Source of the DNA: Priapulus caudatus
Taxonomy: Eukaryota; Priapulida; Priapulimorpha; Priapulimorphida; Priapulidae
NCBI RefSeq assembly: GCF_000485595.1
Contig: NW_014577084.1
Location: forward strand, 227,250-271,142
DNA: 43,893 nt
Direction: 5' to 3'
In this document: positions 1 through 11,129 of the stretch, in pieces
Layout: each line of letters begins with the position of its first letter
Position numbering within the stretch: position 1 is the first letter of the stretch
Position numbers and translations under genes: made by a program
Notes under the pieces: generated by a model
Told to the model about the DNA's origin: nothing
Seen by the model: the letters and a program-made list of their open reading frames with translations, nothing else
The model's database searches: none

Positions 1-151
1 GTTCTTCGCTCGCCTCTCCCTCTCTTCCCTCCTCCCCGGTCTCTCGCTCGCTCTCTCTCGGCCTCGCTGCGCTCTCTCTCTCGCTCTCGTTCTCGCGCTC
101 TCTCTCTCTCTCTCTCTCATTCGCCTCTCTCTCTCTCTCTCTCCTTTGCTC

Positions 152-182
<31 letters not shown>

Positions 183-873
183 TGCTCGCTCTCTCTCTCA
201 CTCTTTCTCGCTATCTCTCACTCTCTCGCTCTCGTTCTCTCGCTCTCGTTCTCTCTTCTGCGCGCTCTATCTCTCTCTCTTTCTCTCTCGCTCGATCTCT
301 CTCTCTCTCTCTCTTTCTCTCTCGCTCTCGCTCACTTTCTCTCTCGCTCGCTCTCTCTCACTTCTCTCGCCTCTCCTCTCCTCTCTCGCCCTCGTCTCTC
401 GCTCTCTGTTCTCTCGCTCTCGTTCTCTCTTCCGCGCTCTCTTCTCCCCTCTCTTTCTCTCTGGCCTTCCGCCTTCCTGCCCTTCTTGATTCCCTTCCTT
501 TATCTCTCTCTCTCTTCCTCTCGTCTCTCTTTCTCTCTCGCTCTCTCTCTCTTTCTCTCTCGCCTCTCTCTCTCTCTTTTTTCTCTCTCGCTTACTCTCT
601 CTCTTTTCTCTCTTGCTCTTGCCCTCTTTTTCTTTCTCGCTCTCTCTCTCTTTTTTTCTCTCGCTCACACTCGCTCTCGTTCTCTCTCTGCGCGCGCGCT
701 CGCTCTCTCGCTCTCTCTCTCTCGCCTGTTATTCTCTCTTCTCGCTCGTCTCTTCTCGCTCTCTTCTCCCTCTCTCTCCCTCTCCCTCTCTTCCCTCGCC
801 TCGCGCGCCCCTCTCTCTCTCTTGCTCTCTTCTAACTCTCTCTCTCACTCTCCGCTCTCTTCTCTCTCTCTTC

Positions 874-910
<37 letters not shown>

Positions 911-945
911 CTCACTCGCTCTCTCTCACTCTCGCGCGCGCGCTC

Positions 946-994
<49 letters not shown>

Positions 995-1061
995 TCGCCC
1001 TCTCTCTTCACTCTTCTCGCTCTTCTCTCACTCTCTCGCTCTCGTTATCTCCCCGCTCTCT

Positions 1062-1100
<39 letters not shown>

Positions 1101-1132
1101 GCTCGATCTCCTCTCTCTCGCTTTCTCTCTCG

Positions 1133-1163
<31 letters not shown>

Positions 1164-1164
1164 T

Positions 1165-1204
<40 letters not shown>

Positions 1205-1454
1205 GCCTTCTATCCTTTTCTCTTTCGCTTCTCTCTCTCTCTTTCTCTGTCGCTCACACTCACCTTCTCGTTCTCTCTCTCCTCGCGCGCTGCTCGCTCG
1301 CTCTCCCTCTTCTCTCTCTCTCTTCTCTCTCTTTTTGCTGTCGTTCTCTCTCTCTCGCGTGCGCTCGCTCGTTCTCTCTCCCTCTCTCTCTCGCTCTCTC
1401 TCACACTCTCTCGCTCTCGCTCGCTCGCGATCTCTCTCGCTCTCGCGATCTTTT

Positions 1455-1488
<34 letters not shown>

Positions 1489-1759
1489 GCTCTCTCTCTC
1501 TCTCCTCGTTCTCTTGCTCTCTCTCTCTTTCCTCTCGTTCTCCCTCTCTCTCTCGCGTGCGCTCGCTCGCTCGCTTCTCTTCTCTCTCTCTCGCTCTTGC
1601 TCTCGTACTATTTTCTCTCTCTCTCTTTCTCTCTTTCTCTCTCTTCTCGTCTCTCTCTCTCTCTCTCTCGGCTTACACACTGCTCTCTCTCTCTCTCGCG
1701 CGCTCTCTCTCACACCCACTGTCTTTCTCTCTCCGCTCTCTCTCGCTCTCTCTGACGCG

Positions 1760-1798
<39 letters not shown>
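1..1798. repeat. CT-rich pyrimidine tract (about 1.8 kb)
   Basis: Nearly every base is C or T, in runs of CT broken by CG, TTT, GCGCGC and occasional CACA. All long open frames here read as Leu/Ser/Arg repeats on + or Arg/Glu repeats on -, as expected of any (CT)n tract, so none is taken as a gene. The irregular interruptions (CTCG, CTTT, CCTC) could be true decay of a microsatellite or base-calling noise in an uncorrected long read. It ends abruptly in a short ATT-rich run at 1799-1830. Confidence 0.95.
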
Positions 1799-1801
<3 letters not shown>

Positions 1802-4800
1802 ATTATATTATGATGTATTATATTATATTACTTAGGTTCTTTGCTTCTGGTTTCGTTTTTTAATTTAGGGAACTAGTATTACATTTCACTATTCTATGAA
1901 GCAATATTATTTCGCATTATGTCAGATTATATAACTTCTCAGCCCAATGAACAGTGGAATCATTCAAATTAAAAGATTGATATTGCAAAAATGTTCAAGC
2001 AGTTCTACAATGTAAATAATTAACTTAAAAAATTTTGCATTTATCTTTCAGATATAACACGTTTTAGAAGGAAAGCAGAGGCTTAATGAATCTCTGTGTC
2101 AGAAAATTCCGTTGTTTTTGTTGAAAGAAACCATTGTTCAAACAGCGTCTCTTAGCCAACTAATTCTTGGCTAACCAATGAGATCATAAGAAATGCGAGT
2201 AGCAAAATCCACATTTAGCTAGCAGAAAATCCACAATTAGAGCCAATCCACTTAGTAGCAATATTATCCACAAAACAAGGCCAGAAATCCACAACCATTC
2301 TAATCATCATCATTCATACCTCATCAAGAATAATAATCACATAATCATCATCAATTATCATGTGTTGTTTTTGTTGTTGTTCGTTGTTGTTGTTGGTCCT
2401 TGGTTGGCGTGTGGTGGGGGTGCGTGGTGTCGTGTGGTAGCTGTGGCGGGGTGGCGGCCGCTGGTGGTCGTGTCAAGGGCGTAGCAGGATATTTGGATGT
2501 GGGAGGGGGCGTCCTCGAGCGATAACAAGGGTCGGGTGGCGTCTGAATTTTTTTTTTTCTTAAATTAAACAAGTAAGTGCTTTAAAATCAATTTAGACGC
2601 TGTTTTGGTTGACAATGACTATTTTCTCTGGCAGCTCATACAACGACAGCCTAACCCGACCATGCTGTGCTGACCTAACGTCAATATACACAGGATAATT
2701 TTGAAATTGCTTTCAAACTACAAAAATACAAATTATTTTTTGTTTTTTTTTATTTTTGATTTTATAATTGGGCGGGTCCTAGGGCCCCAGGACTCCCCCC
2801 CTGGCTACGCTGCTTGTCGTGCGTGGTGTTGTTGCCAATTAGGTATCCGGACATTTCGCCTTCATATGCGTGATCTCAGAATCAGTAAACACCTTTCAGT
2901 ATCTTTTTCCTGCTTGAATTTTGACGCATTAAACAACTCGGGTTATCCTCTAAATGCCTGTAACTATTATTACGAACACGGCATACATTCTGTAAGTGCC
3001 GTATCGGCACAAGCCGACTCGATCTGCGTATGCGATAGCTAAGCCAGAATGAGAGCTAACCCGAGACACGACTGTCCTCGCCGATGTCCATACTTTTGTG
3101 CTCTGCGTATAATCTCGTATTCCTGCATTATTTGCGAGCGCTTGTGCATGCAGGAGTGGCTCTATTGTTGCTGTCCGGTATGAACCCTCCATGCTTGGCG
3201 ACGGTTTGTGCTATGGCTGCGACAGATACGCTGCGCTTGCCGCCCATGCGGCATAGTCCCGTCGTCTGTCTTCGTTGGCACGGGTCGGTATGCGCAAGCT
3301 GCCGCATAGAAAGCCAAGGCCGCTGTTTTCAGGCACATGTTCAAGTTCGGGTCGGCCAGCCACGGATTCAGTTTGGCTACCATATACAACGAGGTGCCTA
3401 CAAGTATAGCCACAGGTAAGTACGTCGATTGGTGATGATGTGTTGCTGCAGACATGCGACATAGCGTCATACGGCCGACCAATCTAAAGACGCGAGCTGT
3501 TCCTCGCTAGAATCAGAGGACGGGCTATATCTATACGGGAAAATCAAGACTACGCGTGCTCTGCGCCTCTAGTTTACAGAGAACACTGCGCAGCTCAGTT
3601 GGAGATGGCAGCAGGGTTTGATATAGGACTGGCATCGTATCTTAGGCAGCTCATCGAAACGTTAAACGATTTTCAGAGTTCAGGTTTCATATCTATACCC
3701 ACATTCATCATCGGGTATGACATTTGTCTAGAATATACGCTTGTGAAAAACCACATGAGTTTCATATACGCATTTATAAAGAAGATCTATAAAATCAGTG
3801 GTTTATCTAAACGCCATCCATAACGCTCGGTCGCACTGTCAGCCTCTTCTTAGGCTTAAGCAAATACGTCGCGCATGGTCGGTTAGCACGTGTGTCAGCC
3901 GCGCTGCGTGCCACGCTATGGTACGTGCACGCGCGCACAGCTATTGCTTTTCGTTGCGATAGCGCGCTACCGCCGTCTTCCGGGTTATAACAGCCGCGCC
4001 CTGCGTGAAAACATTGCCTCCGGCGTGATAAGTAGATATCGGCGGCTATGAGTCGAATTCCGAATGCAAACATTGTACGTGCTGCACGGGTTAGCCATAG
4101 CGAGCGTTACACTAGGCCTCGATCTGCGATTTTGATTACTGTTGTAGTAGTAGATGTTCGTTGGATTTTTTTTTTAGTCAGTGTTGGAATCTTCACTGTC
4201 CGCTGCAAGCGGTTGGCCTCGTTATCACTTGAATTTTCTGAGCGCGCGCCCGTCATCGGCTCTAGCCGGCATTTACTTACTCATCCTGCATCTTCAGCCA
4301 ACTACGTACAATGGGTATTCGCTTACTTTTGTGCTCTTTTTATACAGTGTTACACTTCCCTCCCGGTGCTCTTTCAGAAGAGACATGTGATGACGGAACG
4401 TTTTGGCAAGGCTATGGTGCGCTTCCGTCGCGCTCGGTAACCGTGCTCATCCATCTATTCCGTTTTAACTGGACAACAACCGTCGAATATATATAATAAT
4501 TGAGCATCAATGCCCACGTGTCCCGTCCGCTCAACCCAGCCCCACATCGTATTGGGCATTCGCCCCGCCCGTGCGCGCGCCCGGACGGCTGTCCGCCCCT
4601 GCGACGTCTTGGTGTATTTGCGTTTCCGGTTAATTTATTTCGTTTACCTAATATGCTCTTTTCTAAACTTCGGCTCGTGAGATTGCGCCCGAGCAATAAA
4701 TTTGCAGTGTCAATTAAATAAATGGCTTTACCAAATGATTAGCCGCGTAAATATCAAGTAATCACATAAGTCAGCCTAACCCATTCATAGATTTCGTTGA

Positions 4801-5040
4801 ATACAGTCTTTACTTCACCAACGGAAACTTCTGGCTACTGCAGATAGCGCGCGGCCCTAGCACACAGTGAGGGGGCTGTACGGAATATAACCGTCACTAT
4901 TACTACGGCCTATCCTCCACAAACACACCCAACGACGATCGCACTCGCCATACCCGTCTCTACTTCAAAAGACACACCAGCATCCCTTACGAAGACCGTA
5001 CGAATCAAGCCGTACACTGACCATACGTCTTCATACCCCT
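1799..5040. other. Non-coding stretch, no gene recognised
   Basis: An AT-rich part (1799-2350) is followed by a GT-rich patch (2361-2560) and mixed sequence. Several open frames of 60-130 codons exist on both strands, none with a recognisable domain. A consensus 5' splice site (CACAG|GTAAGT) occurs on + at 3415/3416, downstream of a short open stretch, but no exon could be built around it. A segment at 2651-2690 resembles 19830-19866 (shared CTAACGTCAATATA and TAACCCGACCA), so at least one dispersed repeat is present. The true first exon of the downstream ZP gene could lie here. Confidence 0.5.
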
Positions 5041-5049
5041 AGTCCTCCC

Positions 5050-6360
5050 GATGTTACGGGCACCAGCGATGCGAGAGGATATGGTGGCACGGTGGCGCCG
5101 CGGTTTGACTTTGACTTGGTGTGACTATGGGGGGAAGACCCCCGTAGAGGTTGGCGGCGTGGATATTTAGGCGGCGAGCCGGTTATTATAGCGGTGTTTG
5201 GTCTGGCGGAGTGTGGATATTCTAGCGGCGGTTTTAGCGTGGCGGAGGAGGAGGCTACGCAATGACACCAGCGGTGGCCATTGGCTTACGAGTAGCCAGA
5301 AAGGCTACGATGGCCAGATGCGCCAAACACTGGTGAGTAGCCAACGATGCTCCGTTACGCAGACTATTGGTAAAAAACAGCGGGGGCCGGCTATGGCACA
5401 CACCACAACAACGACGGCGGCTATCGGCACCACCAACAAACAACACAACAACGATCTATGCGCAGCAACAACAACAACAACAACAACAAAGGATATGCTG
5501 ATAACGCAAGAGGCGAGGCCTATCGTCTGCACTGACGGTCCCAGCGGAGGTCCACGGCGGTGACAACAACAACACACAACCACGGGAGGCTATGGCAGCC
5601 AAAGACAATGGCCCCGGCCTATGGGGGACAACACATAACGGCGCTAATGGCGGCAGCCGACCAATAGCGGCTATGCGCGGCCAACAAAGATGCTGGCCTA
5701 TGGCGGCCACAATAATGGCGGACGTTATGCGCAAACGCAACAATGGCCGGCTATGGCGGCAACAAGATGGCGGCTTATTGGCGCAACGACAATGGCGGCT
5801 ATGGCGGCAACAATGATAGGCGGCTATGGCGCAACAATGATGGTACCGGCTATGGCGGCAACAGATGATGGGCGGCGTATGGCGGAACAATGCATGGCGC
5901 TATGGCGCGCAACAATGATGGCGGCAGTATGGCGGCAACAAAGATGGCTGGCCCTATGGCGGACGCAACAAATCTATTCAAGGGCTATTCGGCGAACCCA
6001 GGATACGATCCGGCTGTACATGCAGCAGGAGGAGGAGGAGGAGGGAGGCGGCGCGCTACGGAGAGTAGCTTTGCTGTGCATTGGAGCGCCATGGCGGCGG
6101 CATCGTGGCGTGACAGCGGATCATGAGAGGTCGGCCAAGAGCCGGTCTTTCACGGGGAGGCGAAGTCGGAGCTACGTTCTCTAATTCTCTGGTCGACCGA
6201 GCGATTGGGGCGGCGGCAGTGTGCCTCCCAGGATACCGAAACAACTCACGGCATCGGCCTTTTTACCCGACGTATCCGTGCAGGCTACGGCGGCGCGTGG
6301 CGCGATATCTGGAACAAGGGACAACGCAGTTAGCCACACGAGCAATTCCCCCGGGATGGC
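5050..6360 (+). pseudogene. Frame-broken Gly/Tyr/Asn-rich repeat region upstream of the ZP gene
   Basis: The DNA repeatedly spells GGCTATGGCGGCAACAATGATGGC-like units (Gly-Tyr-Gly-Gly-Asn-Asn), but the reading frame shifts every few tens of bases and stops interrupt each frame. Examples are the AACAACAAC runs near 5467-5490, GGY-type units at 5590-5950, and a Gly-rich run at 6029-6050. Positions 5950-6350 align through many single-base insertions and deletions to the clean coding sequence at 6430-6780, including the shared AAATCTATTCAAG and GTACATGCAGCAGGAGG segments. It is either a decayed tandem copy or error-rich sequence of the same exon placed twice. A TAG at 6331-6333 closes the frame of the clean exon on this side. 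Confidence 0.7.
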
Positions 6361-9256
6361 GGCTATGGCGGCAACAACAATGGCGGCTATGGCGGCAACA
6401 ATGATGGCGGCTATGGCGGCAACAATGATGGCGGCTATGGCGGAGACAAATCTATTCAAGGCTATTCGGGAGGATACGGACCCGGCGTACATGCAGCAGG
6501 AGGAGGAGGAGGAGGAGGAGGCGGCGGCTACGGAGGTGGCATTGCTGGTGGCATTGGAGGCCATGGCGGCGGCATCGGTGGTGACATCGGACATGGAGGC
6601 GGCAGAGCCGGTCACGGAGGAGTCGGGGGAGTGGTCGGAGCCGGATATGGCGGCGGCGGAGCCTCCCAGGGATACGAATACAACTACGGATCCGGCTACG
6701 ACGATGCCGGCGGCTACGGCGGCGGTGGATACGGAAAGGGACAAGGCAGAGCACAGAGCGGCTACGGACAGGGCATCAGCGACACTGGAGTCTATGGCGG
6801 ACAGCATGCCGGCCAGTACGGAGGCAAGGGCCGTGGCGGTCACGGCAGAGCTGGTTACGGTGGCGGCGGATACGGAGGCGGCTACGGAGGCAGCCAGGGT
6901 GGATACGGCAGTGGTTTCAGCGATGGTGGATATGGTGGAGGACATGGCGTCGGTGGTGGTGCTGGAAACTACCCAGTCGGTGGAGCTGTTCTTGACAAGG
7001 ATCAGGCCGGCGCATACCCACAGCAGCCTTTCAACGGTCAGCCAGGACAGGAAGCATACGGACCCCAGCAGCCAGGACAGAACGCATACGGACCCCAGCA
7101 GCCAGGACAGAACGTATACGGACCCCAGCCCCAATACCAGGGAGAATTCACACCGCAAATAGGAGGTCAGGGACAATTCGGTCCGCAGCAGCAGCAGCAG
7201 CAGCAGCAACCATCGCAATTCATCCAGCCAGGACAGGACTACGGTCGTGGCCTCATCACACCGCAACAGGGAGGTCAGCAGGTTGGTGAGGCCGTCAGCG
7301 GCCAGGACGTCGTCCAGGACATCAGCACTGAATGCGATGCCGCTCGTCGCACGATGCGAGTCACCGTCAAGATGGCCAACGGTTTCCAGGGACAAGTGTT
7401 CGCCCGCGGTTACTTCGGCCAGCCACGTTGCTCCAGCCAGGGCTACGGCTCCAACTACATGCAGTTCGAGATGCCACTCGACGGATGTGGTACAGCCGAG
7501 ACCCCAGACGTAAGCCATCAATGTTGCATTAGTTGTTGTTTTTTAACTTGGATTTCCAATCATATTTATTCAATATATCATCTTCTTAGCGTGCATCTGA
7601 AAATGTGCGATCACATAATCTGAAACCCACGGCGTATTGCCGATGTAGCATTTGGCTAAGTTCTTTTCATTTTTTCTCTACAGCAGAGCCAGCTCTATCA
7701 GCAGGGAAATCCAGGCTTCACCTACAGAAACACGCTCATCATGATGGGACATCCAGGAATCCTGGGCAGCACCGATCGCGCATACACCGTGCAGTGCCAG
7801 ACCGGCGGCACCGTGCAGCCAGTCAACATTGTCAACGAGGTCGGAAACACGAACCCACCCAACGTTTTCATGAAGGTATCCAACGGCAAGGACCCGAACT
7901 CCACTCCCTCCGAGGGCTTGACTGTCGGCGAGACCGCAACACTGTCGATCAGCCACAAGGAAAATCGTAAGCACGAACACGTAGATGCACGCGTAATTAC
8001 TTAGAAAATCTTGCACCAGGCGTTCAAACATCACATTATAGCACATTATCACTTTATAGCACACGCACCCCTGTGGAAAATTCCGTACACGCTCAAAACG
8101 AATAATATATATGTATATTTATTTATTTATTTATTAATTAATTATGTACATAATATAATATATATGCGCTATTCTTTCTATACAGCTACTTGGGACGTCT
8201 ACGTGACCAACTGTTATGCCCATGACGGCGTTGGTGTCAACAAGGTTCTTCTCATCGACGAGGATGGCTGCCCAGCTCACGACCCCGAGTTCGTGTCATC
8301 CATGCAGCACGACCGCCTCGTCAACGGCGATGTCGTCCACTACACCAACTTCCAGTCATTCAAGTTCCCGGACAAGAACAACGTCTACTTCCAGTGCACG
8401 GTCGAGGTCTGCAGAGACAAGTGCCATAGGGTAAGTTAGTAATAATGGCGGACATAACAACGAGACACGCGGCGTTCCTATACATTACGCGTTATACACC
8501 GACGAATTTTAATGCGAGCGGATATGCTTGCTGTACTCATCCTCCATTGATGAATTTCCGTGACTTGTGTGGAAGCGTATTAAATTCTATTGCCGTCTCG
8601 CCACTTTGCAGTCGACATGCACAGCCACGCCCAGCAATAGGAGAAAGCGTGACGCCAACGCAACCGAAGTCATTGAGAATGAGATCGAGGAGCAGAAGCC
8701 AAGGAGCAAGGACACGGTTGAGGAGGAGATCGAGGTCTTCCGTGGCCTGACGATCATTCTCCCAGGCGAACAGCCCATTCCACGCTGTAAGTCATCGCAC
8801 AGCAATCACCATTTAAATTGTTTCAGTCATTAAAAAAATAGTTTTACTTTTTTCAATCACCATTTAAATTCTTCCAGGCGAACAGCCCATTCCACGTTGT
8901 AAGTAGTGCACAGCAATCGCCATTAAAATCATTCTTCATAGAACGAATAATTAGCTAGCATCTACACGATGACGAATAACTTAAAAATAAAATAAAAACG
9001 CGATCGTTGATCTCGGATGCACTGCGCCTCGTATACTGATGTTCCTCTCGATATCTTTTCTGCAGACTGGAATGCCAGATACGCCGTACAGGACGAGATG
9101 TGCATCACAAAGACCGGATTCGCGTGGGGTATGGCCATCATGGGCGGTGTGCTAATAGTTGCAATCATTATCTGTGTGCTGCTATGCATGCGCACACGGA
9201 ACGAGAGCCGAAAACACTTAGACGCTCCTGAACACTTCGTCATGTCTAAGGCATAA
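6361..9256 (+). CDS. Gly-rich ZP-domain transmembrane protein (cuticlin-like), 5' end not found
   Basis: Exons: (<6361)-7509, 7684-7966, 8186-8430, 8612-8786, 9066-9256; all junctions are GT-AG and phases agree, giving about 680 residues to the TAA at 9254-9256. Order: GGYGGNN units, then a Gly/Tyr/His-rich run, three PGQ.AYGPQQ decapeptides, a Gln run (7186-7209), then a ZP module. ZP-N has four Cys (STEC, QPRC, DGCG, VQCQ); ZP-C has TNCYA, DGCPA, FQCTVEVC and DKC. Exon 4 carries a dibasic RRKRD furin-type site at 8639-8653. Exon 5 encodes a hydrophobic segment (AIMGGVLIVAIIICVLLC) and a short basic tail. ZP proteins polymerise through ZP-N after furin-type cleavage releases them from the membrane; a matrix or cuticle role is inferred. 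No signal peptide was found: the first exon lies upstream or is lost in the damaged region. The frame is open only from 6334. Confidence 0.9.
7042..7131 (+). repeat. Three tandem 30-bp units coding PGQ-x-x-YGPQQ
   Basis: Three in-frame 30-bp copies, each starting CCAGGACAG, encode ten-residue units (PGQEAYGPQQ, PGQNAYGPQQ, PGQNVYGPQP). They are followed by looser QF-GPQQ sequence and an eight-Gln run (7186-7209). Pro-Gly-Gln-Tyr repeats of this type are seen in flexible or adhesive structural proteins; that role is inference here. Confidence 0.9.
8760..8935 (+). repeat. Tandem duplication across the 5' splice site of ZP exon 4
   Basis: The last bases of exon 4 plus the start of the intron (CCAGGCGAACAGCCCATTCCACG, then TGTAAGT, CACAGCAATC, CCATT) at about 8761-8818 recur at 8873-8930, offset 112 bp. 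The second copy follows a usable acceptor (CTTCCAG, ending 8877) and ends in GTAAGT at 8899, so it delimits a 21-nt cassette at 8878-8898 that keeps frame. Confidence 0.9.
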
Positions 9257-9598
9257 AACAAAAAGTATTAGGTTAGATATATTTGTAATTTATATGAAAT
9301 CATCTCTCTGATAAATAATTCCGGCACTTTGTCAGGCTGACATGGTATCTCACCAAATATAGCATGTTTTTGTATTAATGCATTTCACTAATATTCACTC
9401 TCGTGCGTATTCGATCATGACGTTGTGGATAGAGAGCATATTCATTTTCATGAGCTGCGTATGTACAAAGTCATTTCGTATCTCACCAATTGTGATGTAA
9501 CTCTAGAGCGCCGGGAATCGAATCCGGGGAGGTATGTTGTAATATACCGGGACAACCAGAGGTGGGTGTCGGTGCGCTGTCACAGCATTAACTTCGTT

Positions 9599-9798
9599 GA
9601 TCGTTCATTCACTTCACCGATCATTCATTCACCTCGCCGATCGTTCATTCACCTCGCCGATCGTTCATTCACCTCGCCGATCGTTCATTCACCTCGCCGA
9701 TCGTTCATTCACCTCGCCGATCGTTCATTCACCTCGCCGATCGTTCATTCACTTCGCCGATCGTTCATTCACCTCGCCGATCGTTCATTCATTCCATC
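9599..9798. repeat. 20-bp minisatellite, about ten copies
   Basis: The unit GATCGTTCATTCACCTCGCC repeats with exact 20-bp spacing; the first and last units carry substitutions (CACTTCACC, CATTCCATC) and one central unit has CACTTCGCC. It lies about 340 bp after the ZP gene stop. The open frame through it encodes a 20-residue repeat only because 60 bp is three units; this is not taken as a gene. Confidence 0.97.
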
Positions 9799-10988
9799 GA
9801 TCGTTCAGTCATTTTTCGATTCTCCATTACCTTCGCTATCGTCGTTCACTCATTTCATTCAGCGTTTTATCAATCATCACTCATCGTCTAGGAACGTACG
9901 TCTAAGTGTACAAAGAATTAAATTTGGGAAGTACGTTTCTAGCCGCAATCATATTCATTCATTGGCCTACGTGTTGTCTTGTTATATAGAGATTCAGTGT
10001 ACAATTATATTGTATTAATGTATTGTATCGTACTGTATTAATGATATTGTATTTATGAGGCGATTTTATACAAATCAAACGTGTAAGCGCACGAGCACTT
10101 GTAAATTAACACTAGTAGAAAAATTATCGTGGATAATTGTTGAGGCTGCGAGTGAATATTCAAAGTCCCAATAACCAAACAAGTATTAATACAATCGAGA
10201 TTCAATGCACGTTAACTAGTAGAGCTGCTCTACTGTTTTGACTAGACCAGTAGCGGTGAACATAACCGTATTAGAATACGATATACGATCGCAATGGCAG
10301 TGTAACTTAATTGTGTTAGCTGCATAGTACCTCTCACTTTAGATCGGAGTGTAGAATACAAAAACACAGTGGCGGATATGGTGCATAAGAGTAGACTAAA
10401 CTATAGTGCCAAACGGTCATTGGATACTTCTAAATTCACGTGGTTGACTCGGTAATTATGTGGCAGTTAATAATAAATCGGATTCTATGTAAGATACGAT
10501 TCTAATAGAATCAGATTATGTTATGGTGTGACAGTAACTTAAGCTTACACACGGTATGTCATACAGTTTGTTTACTATTTATGACAAAATACCGGCGTAC
10601 GCGGAGGTATACTATAGTTCTAATAATTTAAGCAAGCTGTATAATATGGAAACTAGTGGGGTGCCTATAACAATTGTAAGTAACACAATCATTAGAGAGC
10701 CAAGGTTAACGCTGGGGAGTTTTTATGCACAGTAGTCAATAGTCATTTACAATAAGCATAATTCGTGTTTTCAACATTCACTCATCTTCGTTTACTGTCC
10801 AATGATCAGTGACACGCGTGCGGCCATATTCGATATCATTTGAAGCCATTACCATCTCATAAATGGTATTTTAACATTGTTTTATAATGAAAAAAGTCAC
10901 GTTATAAAAAAAACTATGTTGTTATTTTGTCGTTATTAACACCGTGTTGAAGCCTAGCTACCAACTCGTATATACATATAAATCGGTA

Positions 10989-10990
<2 letters not shown>

Positions 10991-11042
<52 letters not shown>

Positions 11043-11057
11043 TTATTTATTTATATA
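10991..11057. repeat. (AT)n microsatellite with an ATTT tail
   Basis: A continuous AT dinucleotide run followed by TATTTATTTATTTATTT and further AT. Simple sequence, no coding meaning. Confidence 0.95.
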
Positions 11058-11129
11058 TATATATGAAAAGGAACATCAATGCACACATATTTCACGCTTA
11101 CCGCGCTTTTATAATTCGGAACCTCAGCG

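Noticed and set aside
146-1835. Several long open frames (up to about 450 codons) in the CT tract
   Set aside because: They encode only Leu/Ser/Arg (or Arg/Glu on -) as any (CT)n sequence does; no domain or plausible composition.
3162-3482. Minus-strand frame with a hydrophobic stretch (YLPVAILVGTSLYMVAKLNP)
   Set aside because: It looked like a membrane exon, but no family is recognised, no partner exons were found, and a plus-strand frame overlaps it equally well; left unassigned.
3599-3823. 74-codon plus-strand frame starting MAAGFDIGLASYLRQL
   Set aside because: It has a reasonable start context but no recognisable homologue, no splice partners, and lies in a region with frequent chance frames.
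6181-7521. 446-codon minus-strand frame opposite the ZP exon
   Set aside because: It is the antisense shadow of Gly-rich GGC/GGA codons (Ala/Ser/Val-rich); the plus strand has the ZP domain with conserved cysteines and splice sites.
9505-9535. tRNA-like T-arm (GGATTCGATTCCCGG on -)
   Set aside because: Only one arm matches, with a mismatch; no D-arm, anticodon arm or matching acceptor stem, and no box A at the right distance.
9425-10018. 197-codon frame through the 20-bp minisatellite
   Set aside because: The protein repeat is only the translation of the DNA repeat; no start context, domain or splice structure.
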